Assembly: GCA_002914845.1 (NCBI GenBank)
Contig: JXTC01000012.1
Span: forward strand, 1,863,190 to 1,927,189
Direction: 5' to 3'
Source of the DNA: Trema orientale
Lineage: Eukaryota > Streptophyta > Magnoliopsida > Rosales > Cannabaceae
Length of the DNA: 64,000 nt
Numbering within the stretch: the stretch's first letter is position 1; every line of letters starts with the position of its first letter. Shown piece by piece: positions 37,770 to 48,162 of the stretch. Both the position numbers and the translations under genes were made by a program. The notes under the pieces are model-generated. The model had not been told where the DNA came from and did not search any database. It saw only the letters and a list, made by a program, of their open reading frames with translations.

Positions 37770-40428
37770 TGATAATCCCGAGTAGTTTTTCTTTATATAC
37801 TGCTGCCACTATGTAAATCCAGTCTTTTACATCATTGAGGAAGTTGAAGTGTGAGTATCCCCAAGTCTTGTTGAAGATTAAGGTGCTACAAAATCCCCAA
37901 AATCGGACAAGAAATTCAAGTCCTAGTCTGACATAAAAAATCCGGCGGTTGCAAACCTGTCCTGATCTCCTTCATTTTGAGCCACAGGATGTCCAAAAAC
38001 AGTTGGTTCCTCTTCTGAACAGATGTTTGGAAGTGGGGCTCCACAAAGTTTAGGATTCCCTGCATATGAATTGGCTTCAAAGCTTTGGAGTTGTGTGCTT
38101 ACTGGAATTTTGCCTGACAAATTGTTGTTTGACAAGTCCAATACATTAAGACGATGCACTTGAGAGAGGCTTGAAGGAATATTCCACCAGAAAGTTGATT
38201 ATTGGATAGATCACGAGAATCTGGCGAATTCAACTTACCAATTTCCGAGGGGATTGGTCCACTCATGTTGTTTCTTGATAAGTTCAAAAAAAACCAATTC
38301 AATAAGTTCAGTGATTTCTGTCAGAATTTCCACCACTAGCTTATTGCTTGACAGATCAATGATCTTTACTAGTCCCAGAAAGCTACCAAACTTAGAAAAT
38401 GCTCCTTTCCATGTCAACTTTAGTTCATCCTCATAGGATGCAAACACAGATTCTTTCCCAGAATTGTACTCGTAAGTATGGGAAATGGTTGTATCTAGAC
38501 TCTCCCAACCTTTTTTCATTGCAGTGAAGTTACTGAGACATTTTGGTATACTACCTGAAATTTTGTTTGAAGATAGGTCCAATAGTTGATGATGTGCCAG
38601 CTGACACAAATGTAAGGGAATGCTACCAAAGAAGTTATTGGATCGTAGGCTAAGAATAATAAGATTTGGTAGACTTCTACCTATCCATGTTGGTATTGGT
38701 CCATGTAATCTGTTTTCTCCCACATCAAAGGCCTTTAAATTATTGCATCTCTTCAGGGATGAAGGTAATTCCTTGGTCAAATAATTGTTGCCTAAATGCA
38801 ATGTCTCCATTTGAGTTAAAAGACGAATGAAGGTTGGAATTTCTCCTGATAACTTATTATCTGCTAATATAAGAATGCCTAATTCTTTGAAATGTGACCA
38901 ACAATCGGGAAGCTCTTCAGATAATTGATTATGTGAAATATCGAGATAGGTCAAATTGTACATCATCTGTGACATTGCATAGGGAACTCAGATTTGAAAA
39001 TCGATTCGTGGAAAGATTTAGTACCCCTACTTTGAATATGAAATGCGGAATTGAGCCTTCTAAGTTGTTTGAACTAAGATCCACCTCAGGGTAATCCATG
39101 AATTCAAATGAAGCAATATTTGAGATTATTCCACATATTTTATTGCCAGAAAGATCCATGGAAAGACATTTAGAAGAGAGGTCCCAGAACCAATTTGGAA
39201 TATAATATGAAATTCCAGCATTAGAAATATCCAGTGTAGTATAGTTCTTTTGGATTTGAAGCCATTTTGGGAATTGAGGGCCCAACTTACAAGGCCTAAG
39301 TCCCATTTCATCCAACTAAAAAGGAGGAATCCATTCAGAACTGATGTTCAAAATTAGCGAGTTATTTGACAAGCCCAACTGAGATAGTTTGGATATTTTT
39401 GAAAAGTGAGCTTCTGAAATCACACCTTCCAAAGAGTTTCTATCAAGATCCAAAATCTTTAACTGTGCTAATTGTCCAATAGTTTTAGGTACAGTTCCAA
39501 TGAATTGATTATCAGAAAGCGTTAGTACTTTCAACGATGAAAATAGAGTAAGATTAGGCAATGGCCCCATGATTTGGTTCAAAGCCAAGTCCAAATACTC
39601 TAGAGAGTAATGTTTGCACCTAGAAAATAATTGTCTCTGATCATCAGGCACATGCAGTACTCTACTAAGATTGTTTTCTCGTGCAGATATTTCAAGCAGC
39701 TTGCAAAGTTTCCAAAGGGATTTTGGAAATTCACCAAGATTAAGGTATGTAAGGGAAGTTAGGTTCCCTAAAGCTTTTGGAACGGAACCCTTTAACTTAT
39801 TAAAAGGGAGACTGAGGTATGTAAGAGCAGTCAAGTTCCCAAGAGCTTCTGGTATGAAACCTTCTAACTGATTATTACCAAGTTCAAGGTATTCAAGGGC
39901 ACTCAATTTCCCAATGAAATTAGGAATGGAACTTTCTAACATGTTATCTAAGAGGTTAAGATGAACAAGACTGCGACTCAACATGAACATGAATTTATGA
40001 AAGGAGGCAGAGAGCTTGTTTTTAGAATGATCAAGGACGGTAAGTGATGTCGAAGAGTTGACAAGAGAAAGAGATGAAGGTACAATACTAGGAAGATTAC
40101 ATTGACTTAGCTGCAAGTTTGTTAGGTAAGGGAGTTTGTTAACTATTTCCATTGCTTATGTTTGTGTAAGTAAGGTCAAGTAGTCTTAAAGAGTAAAGAC
40201 GAGAAACCCACTCCATGTTTCTCATGCTAAAATCAGAATTATAGCCAAGATCAAGGACCTGCAAGCTGAGAAGAAATTTCTCCACTCAATGAAGCATGAG
40301 AGAGATTAAGGTATCTAAGTTTGGTGAGGCTACCAATGAAACTTGGGATGTGATTCTCTTTGAAATGAATAACACTGAGTTCCAAATAAGTCAGATATTT
40401 CAACTCAAGTAATGAAGCACTAATGTTA
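37770..40428 (-). pseudogene. LRR receptor-like protein pseudogene, 3' part
   Basis: Paralogue of the intact gene at 48163-51240. Read on the minus strand, this block covers the leucine-rich repeats from just after the N-terminal cap to the C-terminus. It is broken several times. A CAG to TAG nonsense change follows ...SSEWIPPF at about 39316, where the intact copy has WVPPFQ. A frameshift occurs near 38960-38940, further shifts near 38300 and 38160, and a stop follows ATAGFFMSD at 37923 where the transmembrane segment should begin. LRR, island and extracellular juxtamembrane sequences are otherwise well preserved, so inactivation is recent. Its 5' end is separated by the copia insertion at 40434-43719. 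Confidence 0.9.
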
Positions 40429-40433
40429 ACTTG

Positions 40434-40819
40434 TGTAAAGAATTAACGAACGATAAAAGCAATAGAACGAAAACAAAAACATACAGATTTAAGTAGAAAA
40501 CTGTAATTAGGAAAAACCACTGGCAGAGGAGAAAAAATTTCACTATGTCGAAAAACTGAGTGCAGAAGGTTGAGTCTTACACAGTTAAGCTGAAATATAT
40601 AAAATCCTAAACCCTAAAACACATGGGTGTAAGGACAAAACATGTACGGAAAAATCAGGCAGTGTTTTATCCTGATTTTTCTAATTAAAAAATCAGTCAG
40701 ATCCTTCCGCTACCACCACAGACTCCTGAAAACATCTCCCAATTTTAAAATCGCCATATATGTAGCACCGTGAGCTTTTCAGGTTAGGCCAAATAGAATT
40801 CAAGTCACGAACTCTAATA
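40434..40819 (-). repeat. Copia 3' LTR
   Basis: Begins tgtaaagaattaacga and ends aactctaata on the plus strand; the terminal CA is mutated. Aligns along its length with 43384-43719 apart from an insertion around 40650-40700. Confidence 0.9.
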
Positions 40820-43383
40820 ATCTCCACCTTATAGTCTTTTGTGATAGTCATAGTCCTATTTTTCTCACAAAAGATCAGACATTTCATGAGAAGACCAAGC
40901 ACATTCATGTACAGTATCATTTTATCCGTGATATTATTGCTCGAGATGATATAATTGTGAGCAAAGTTAGTACTTATGATAATCCTGCTGATATAATGAC
41001 CAAGACACTTCCTAGAGACAAGTTTAAGCATTGCTTAGACTTAGTTTGTATTGCTTGCTAAGTTTTGCATTCTTGTAGAAGAGATGGAGAGTTTGTTTGT
41101 CGAAAATTGAAGTCATTCCTTAATATCATCTGTAAGTCATTATTGAGTTCACTAAATAGTCCCTTCAACCAAATAGCTTCCTTACAAGCCTTAGTAATAG
41201 CCATGTATTCAGCCTCAGTACTAGATAATGCAACTATAGCCTGTAAGGTAGCTTTCTAATCGATAGCATAGCCACCAATAGTTAAAACATACCCAGTAAG
41301 AGATCTTCTCTTATCAAGGTCTCCAAAAAAATCATAATCAACATATCCAAGACTCTATTTCTAGTTCTCCCAGATTACAAACAAGAATCAGTAGAGCCAC
41401 ACAAGTATCTAAAAATCTACTGAACTGTTTTCCAATATTTTTTACTAGGATTTGCCATATATCTACTAACAGTTCTAACTGCATATGACAAATCTGGACG
41501 AGAACAAACCATAAAGACTTAGGTAAATGAGGATTGGAGAGCATATAGCATACTCTCTCTATTACTATCCTATTCATATGCTCTGCCACACCGTTTTATT
41601 GTAGAGTATGATGAACTGTTAAGTGTCTTACGATGCCTTCTAACTTACAGAAAACATTAAACTCGTCAGAACAAAACTTCAAGCTATTACCAGAGCGGAG
41701 ACGTTTAATCTACTTTCCTGTTTGCTTCTCAGTCATAGTCTTCCAGTCCTTGAATATAGGTAACACATCATTCTTCTACTTCAGGAAGAACACCTAAAGC
41801 TTTCTGGAAAAATCATCCATAATCATCAACAAATATCTAGAACCTCCTTTAGAAGGTACCCTGGATGGTCCCCATAGATTAGAATATATATAGTCAAGTG
41901 TTTCTTTTATGTTATGGATGCCTTTTGTAAATCTGACTTTCTTCTGCTATCCAAAAACACAGTGCTCGTAGAACTTCAGTTTAATAGTACTCTGCCAATC
42001 AAAAAGTTCTCTTTTACTCAGTTTAGCCATGCCATTCTCAGTCATATGCCCAAGACGTATATGCCAAATCTTAGTAACTTTATCATTTGAGAATGAAAGA
42101 GTAGAGACAACTGCTTCACCTTGACTGTAGAACCCGGTAAGACATATAACTCAGTAGATCTTTTCTGCCCATTCATCATGAAAAGAGCTCCTTTGGAAAC
42201 TTTTAGAACTCCACTTTTACCAGTGTACCTGTACCTTTTGAATTAAAAATACTCAAAGATATCAGATTTCTCTTTAAATCTGGAATATATCTCACACCAC
42301 CAAGGGTCCTGATAACACCATCAAATATTTTAATTTTGACCCTTCCAATACCAGTGACCTTATAAGGTGTATTATTTTCCATCAATATAATACCTTTAGA
42401 CACTGTTTCATATGTTGAGAACTAGTCCCTATTAGGACATATATGAAATATGAAACCTGAATCTAGAATCCAGTCATCGAAAGGTTTTGTGTCACCATCA
42501 GAAACTACTAGGAGTTCTCCACTACTGAAATCATCTTCTGCAACACTGGCTTCACCAGAATTATCTGCTTGTTTTCTCTTCTGATTAGCATCTTCTCTTT
42601 TTTTTCCTGTTCTACGACTTATAACATTCAGATTTGATGTGGCTCTTTTTCTCACAATAATTACAAAGTTTTGTTTTTATTTCTAGATTTCAATCTGCCC
42701 CTAGATTCACCACCAAAATTTCTATCCTGCATCCTCCCTCTAGTAACAAGACCCTCTGCCTGGGTTTCGGTTCCGGTCACAATCTAGTTCATCTTCTCTT
42801 TAGAGAATAGAGCATCATATACCTCACTTAGGGTAAGAGTTTAACTACTATACAAAATAGTATCCCTAAAATTCGTATATGAAGAGGGCAATGCACACAA
42901 CAGAATCAATTCTAGATCATCATTATCATATTTAACCGCCATGGTTTCTAGATCGGAAACAATTTTCTTAAAGACGTTTTAGTGATTTCTAAGGACGTAC
43001 CTTCTTCCATACAGTGTGAATACAATCGCTGCTTTAGATGCAGCTTGTTGATTAGACTTTTCGTCATGCATAACTACTCCAATTTCAACCATAATGAGGC
43101 TGCGGTTTTCTCTTTTAGAACGTCTTGTAATATCTGATTTGACAGATGCAGATGAATCTAAGATAGGGCTTTTTGATCCCTATGTTATTTTTCCTCTGCA
43201 GACAAGGATGAAGGCATTTGATTGATCCTTAACAGTGTATCGTCCAAATCCATCTGCGCGAGCACAACCCACCACTTAACCTCCCATTGGAAAAATCTGG
43301 TGCTACGATCTAAAAGCAGAATATCATACTTTATGGTTGCTATTATCATAATCAAACCTAGCTTAAATACTCTAATACCAGTT

Positions 43384-43719
43384 TGTTAAGAACTAACGAA
43401 CGATAAAGGCAATAGAATGAAAATGAAAACACACAGATTTAAATAGAAACCCTAATCAGAAAAACCACTGGTAGATGAGAAGAAATTTCAGTGTCGAAAA
43501 ACTGAGTACAGAAGGTTGAGTCTTATACAGCCAAGCCGAAATATATAAAATTCTAAAACACTAAAACACATACGTGTACGGACAAAATATGTGCGAAAAA
43601 ATCAGCTCGATCCCTCCGCTACCACCATAGACCCCTAAAAATTTACAAAATCGCTACTTATGTTGCACCGCGAGCTTTTCGGGTCGGACCAAACAGAATT
43701 CAGGCTACGAACTCTAACA
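43384..43719 (-). repeat. Copia 5' LTR
   Basis: Begins tgttaagaactaacga and ends aactctaaca on the plus strand. Also matches the solo LTR at 26559-26923 in reverse orientation. Confidence 0.92.
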
Positions 43720-43724
43720 CCTTG

Positions 43725-44027
43725 CAAAACTTCCGTGCTATCATCTTCTTGGTAGGATTAAGGAGAAAGATCAAGAACAGTACCATGACCTGAGTTGTTG
43801 GCACACTGAATTCCATACCATTTGCAGCAGTTTCTGCTCTCTTTTTCATCCCGCCAAGAAGAAAGTAAACCATCTTTGATTTCATCAAGATCGTCTTTGA
43901 TCTTGAGGAGTGCTTGTCTTTCCACATCTATGCACCTGGTTTTTGGTTCTCTAATGGCTACTACATTAGCTTTCAAGTAAACCAACAGCATCAAGAAGAA
44001 AACAATCTGAGGGGGCAATAAACTCAT
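43725..44027 (-). pseudogene. LRR receptor-like protein pseudogene, 5' part
   Basis: Encodes the signal peptide and N-terminal LRR cap: [20 protein letters not shown], then [18 protein letters not shown] and [17 protein letters not shown], matching residues 5-96 of the intact paralogue. The frame is lost soon after VLDLSP (about 43758), before the copia element. Together with 37770-40428 it made one gene before the insertion. The 5' flank (ttcttcacacatatgacatt) also resembles the upstream region of the intact gene. Confidence 0.9.
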
Positions 44028-44251
44028 TGTTGATTAAAGAGAAGTTTTGGACTACGGCTACGAGCTCTTAGAGCTAAATTTTCTTCACACATATGACATT
44101 GAATTGGACTAGTCAAAGGTCCGAATTTTTATTGGTCATCTTTTAAAAGTAATAAATAACAAAAACTGGTCCTAACTCTTGACTTTCAAAGAAGTATCTC
44201 TAGTTTGAGACACGAAAAGAAATAAATCACAATACATCTCAACTAAAGATT

Positions 44252-44657
44252 TATAATACCGCTGGGTCTCACCTAAAAGTGCTAGTTTGAAGGTACTTTT
44301 TGGGCTCATGGACCATTACTTAAATACCCATGATCTTCCCAGAACATACCTGATGTGGGACTTGGGGCGTTACAATCTCCCCCCGTTAAGGGCCTAGCGT
44401 CCTCGCTAGGGGGTCCACATTCAATAGCCCACGTATAACCCCTATAGGCGGAGTCTATATTCACCACGATTCCGGCTCGTGGCAGCCTTCTAAGGCCCAC
44501 ACAGGTATGGACTGGGTCGGCTTTGAATACCAAATATAACACCACTGGGTCTCACCCAAAAGTGCTAGCTTGAAGGTACTTTTTGGGCTCATGGACTATC
44601 ACTTAATTACCCATGATCTTCCCAGAACATACATGATGTGGGACTTGGGGCGTTACA
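44252..44657 (-). mobile_element. TRIM retroelement, complete two-LTR copy
   Basis: Same family as 17829-18455, in opposite orientation. LTRs are 44252-44374 and 44535-44657 (123 bp each). The internal region (160 bp) has the purine tract (as 'atctccccccgt') beside the left LTR and the primer-site remnant (ggctttgaataccaaa) beside the right LTR. Both LTR starts are mutated to TATAA. The flanks agatt / caacc do not match, so the original duplication is not visible. Confidence 0.85.
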
Positions 44658-44845
44658 CAACCCGTATAAAAAAAAAGGGGTTTAGTTGTATTAAATAAAT
44701 AATATAAAGATAAATAAAATGACAAAAGAGCCATTACTTAAATAGAATATTTGGGGTTAATTTAGTACATTAATATTTAGTCCCTTTAAGAAACCCTAAG
44801 ATTAATAATCTACTCAGTTTATACGTACGCTTTACAGAGAGGAAA

Positions 44846-44905
<60 letters not shown>
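44846..44905. repeat. (GA)n microsatellite
   Basis: About 28 uninterrupted GA units. Likely highly length-variable. Confidence 0.95.
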
Positions 44906-44906
<1 letters not shown>

Positions 44907-46117
44907 CTATGCACGTGTAAGAAGAAAAAGAAGATGAAGAGACTATTATCATAGGTTATTGAGACTCACTCCTAAGGTAATAAACTCTTAACCAATTGAG
45001 TTTTATGTTTTAATTTGATTTTGGGAATGAGATTGAATATTTAGGGTTAGGGTTTTGAATTGATTATAAATTATTTATAAAATATAGAAATGAATCTGAT
45101 AGAGAAAGAAGTCTATTGATATTAGGATTCAAACAAGACAAATTTTGAGTGATTTGGTTAAGTAAATAGAAAGTTATGAATTTTTGAGTTTTGGGTTAAG
45201 ATGTGAAAACACAGTAGAGATTACGATAGAAGTTTTAGGGACTTTTACTGGTCTGATTAAGTCATATTTAGTATGGTTGGAAAGCTTATCGAATTATCTT
45301 TCCAACGGTATATAATTTGTTAAAAACGAACTTATAATCAGAGAGTTATAGCCAATTGAAATTAGTACTACGAATCTGGAAAAATCTGAAACTTTGGGTA
45401 CTTTTAGCAAAACGTGGCTGCGGCTTGTCCGGCTGTGTGGGGCTTACCTATGGACCCTATAGCCACATTTTTAGTATTTTTAGGACCCCATGACTTGTAG
45501 AACATAACCTCTAAGTTTGGTGATTTTTAGAGAGATGTTAGAATTGTTATAAATCGTAAGAAATTGACATTATTGGGAGTAGCTATAGAGTAAATTATAG
45601 AAGATGCATGGGCAGCAAGTAGTCAATACTTTTAGTGTAATTAGAGTATGATTTTATTATTGTGATACTTATATATGATTTGTGTGATAATAGGTGTTTG
45701 AGAGGTTATGTTGATTATTTTGGTTAAATAGGCAAAGCGAACGAGGTAAGTAACCTTTGATCTTTTCTGGTAGTTTTTCTTGTCTAAAAATTTAATATTT
45801 TATTGTTTCTAATAAACTCGTATTCTAAAGTATTTTCTTAAATAATATGATTTCAAGTGAAAATATACTTTTTGTAAAATGAGTTAATCTATTGAAAGAA
45901 CAATATTGTTTTACTGAAATAATCACTTTTTTTGAAAAAGTATTCTGAGTTTATTTGATAATTATTTATACCAAAATATGGATCAAGTATATGAAATTGT
46001 TATTGAATATTATTATATGAAAATTATTTTAGAATAATTACAGTGATGTAATGAGAAAAGTGAAATTGTTTACGAACTGTTATTATATATGAATGTGTTT
46101 TGAAACTCTCTTCAGTG

Positions 46118-46312
46118 ACTATGCAATATGGACCCATTCCGCAGGGGTTATATGTGGACGGTACGCACTGAATATGGACCTAGCTACAGGGGTTAAATAT
46201 AGTAAATATGGACCTAGCTACAGGGGTCAAATGTAGTAAATGTGGACCTGGCTACAGGGGTTAATTGTAGTAAATGTGAACCTAATCACAGGGGTTAAGT
46301 GTGGCCATAGTC
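46118..46312 (+). repeat. Minisatellite inside the gypsy LTR, ~32-bp unit
   Basis: Four to five copies built on 'tggacctagctacaggggtt' plus 'aaatatagtaaa'. The copies at 46172, 46204, 46237 and 46270 are most alike. The unit is also related to 'tggacccattccgcagggg' at 46129. Confidence 0.85.
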
Positions 46313-46927
46313 GCCAAAAACTGTTGAGAAGTGATTTGAAAGTGTTACTGATTATTGAATGAGAATGAAACGACAAATTTTGAAAACCTACTTCATGTAT
46401 TTGTTAAAGTGACTTTCCAAACAATCTCATTTGATTATCTTGAAAATTATTATATTTTGAAATTGATTTTATTTTGAAATATGTGATTTAACCTTTTCAA
46501 AGGATATATATACTTGATCCAGCTAGTTAAGGTTACTGGTTACTTACTGGGCTTCTAACTCACCCGTTTATTTTTCCCTCCTAGGTTTTAAAGATCGTCA
46601 GTTAAGAGGTATGATTAAGGGAGAACTTATTTAGTAGTAATTGAGGTACATGGTTCAAAGAGAGGAATTTTTTCATCTTGATTGAGGAAATGTAAAGACT
46701 TGGAAGGTTGATCATCTTGAATTTATTGGATTATAGTTTCTATTATTTAGTGTTTATTTTGAATATTTGGAGACTTTATAAGAGTTGTTGAATTTTATAT
46801 TATACATTGATATTTATTGGAGATTAAATATTCTTAATTATATAAGTTTATAGAAAGATGCCTTGCGTGCTTATGGGGTTTTGCCTTATGGGTATGCGGC
46901 GCACGTCCTCAGGTGTGGGGCGTGACA

Positions 46928-47916
46928 AGATTTGTTATGACATTGCCAATAGTCGTATCTTTGGATATCATTTCAAAGACAGTGCCTAGTTAACAATATC
47001 ACAGCTGACTTAAAAGTCTCAAGTGTTTATCCATTTGTCGATTAGTTTATTGTTTCATTTCATTTTTAAACCAGTTTTTTGTCAATCATCGTGTGATAAA
47101 AGCAAAAGTCAAAGTCTTCCACTGAGGAGCAATACAGAGGCGTCTATTAATTTAGTTCCAATGAAAAACATTTGTTATAAACATTACTGAGTTGACTAGA
47201 ATAACTAAATTAGTAATTTTATCTCATTCTGCTTGCTATTTATTTATTTTTAATAGAAAGTGTGATAGTGCTTGCTTTCAATGAGCTTTTTCCAATTTAT
47301 TGTTTCACTTGTCATCAAAGTCAAAAGGTCAAAGTTTTCCTACTAATAAATTGTTTGAGAGTCGGATCCTTCAAGTCTTTTCTCATGGCTGTTTAAATTG
47401 AAAATAAAAAAGAAGAGGGTAAATGTTATTTTATTTCTACCTCAAAAATTACGATATGCGTTTGACAGTACAGAGCTAACAGCTCAGTAGGTAAGGTTTA
47501 AGAACGACAATGAAACAATTAACTACAGCAAAAAGGAAAAAAACAACGGCAATGAAGCTAAAACGACAGTGGAACTAAAAAACGTCACGACCGGGTCGAG
47601 GGCACCAACCAAGAGAGAGTTCTTTTTTCTTTTGGATGGAACCTAAGGGGAGCTCTTGAAGCTAACTGCATATGTCATATTTATATATTAATATATAGAT
47701 ATACGTATTGATGAAGCTGAGATAACCTTTGAGTTCGAACCCAAGTGGAAGATTCAACTTATTACAAAATAGTGCACATATCTAGTCTAGTAACAGAATC
47801 TCAGCCCTATGCAAATAACATTACAAAATTATTCAATACAGAAAATAGATTCTGTATTCTTTCTCTGTTCAACGAGAAGCACTCTTCATTCCTCCCCTTT
47901 CGATGTGCAAATGCTC
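46928..47916. other. Spacer and 3' flank of the intact RLP gene
   Basis: No gene recognised. The stretch at about 47500-47620 (acgacaatg/aaaacgacag-rich, then 'cgtcacgaccgggtcgaggg') resembles 37390-37530 beside the pseudogene, so the paralogous duplication probably included 3' flanking DNA. The segment just above 47850 is likely 3' UTR of the RLP. Confidence 0.45.
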
Positions 47917-48159
47917 CTTAAACAAACACAAGAAAATTAAAACTTGTTAATTTGGAAAAGATATCTCTCTCTCTCTCTCTCTCTCTCTCTTTTGGTTACT
48001 CTTTCGTTATTATTATTATTATTTTTTGGCTAAGGTTCAACAAGTTTAAATTATGATGGTTTTCAGATGTAAGAAAATGTCAAACAGATCAAGGAGACAA
48101 GGACCATTAAAATCCTTAGGAAGAGATACATTATGTAGTTTGTGAAACAGAGTACTTAC
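47917..48159 (-). other. Predicted 3'-UTR intron of the RLP gene
   Basis: Three bases after the stop codon is a GTAAGTACTC donor at 48159. A matching acceptor (tttaag before gagcatttgc) ends at 47917. The pseudogene keeps the same donor sequence at 37760-37770. The intron contains a (TC)n tract at 47963-47990. Confidence 0.5.
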
Positions 48160-48162
48160 AGA

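Larger units (their letters stand above)
40429..43724 (-). mobile_element. Ty1/copia element, reverse transcriptase deleted, inserted in the RLP pseudogene
   Basis: The range includes the 5-bp target duplications acttg (40429-40433) and ccttg (43720-43724, one mismatch); the element is 40434-43719. Orientation is minus: 5' LTR 43384-43719 (336 bp), 3' LTR 40434-40819 (386 bp, with an extra ~50 bp). Next to the 5' LTR is 'aactggtattagag', a degenerate initiator-Met primer site. Decayed protein pieces are in copia order: gag/zinc region, protease (WILDSG, about 42470), gag-pre-integrase (GGVRYIPDLKRNLISL, about 42270-42320) and integrase (AEHMNRIVIERVCYML, about 41560). Then directly the RNase H end (ALSSTEAEYMA, about 41200). 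The reverse transcriptase between is missing. Many stops; not autonomous. Confidence 0.92.
44658..46927 (+). mobile_element. Probable solo LTR of a Ty3/gypsy (Tekay-like) element
   Basis: This 2.3-kb stretch has no coding sequence but has features typical of long plant chromovirus LTRs: 'ggcaaagcgaacgaggtaag' (45731), 'actcacccgtttatttttcc' (46558) and the end 'ggtgtggggcgtgaca' (46912-46927). The left boundary is uncertain because the TRIM abuts it. The family name is from memory of such LTR motifs. The pentamer agatt occurs both left of the TRIM (44247) and right of this LTR (46928), so the TRIM may sit at the LTR start. Confidence 0.5.
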
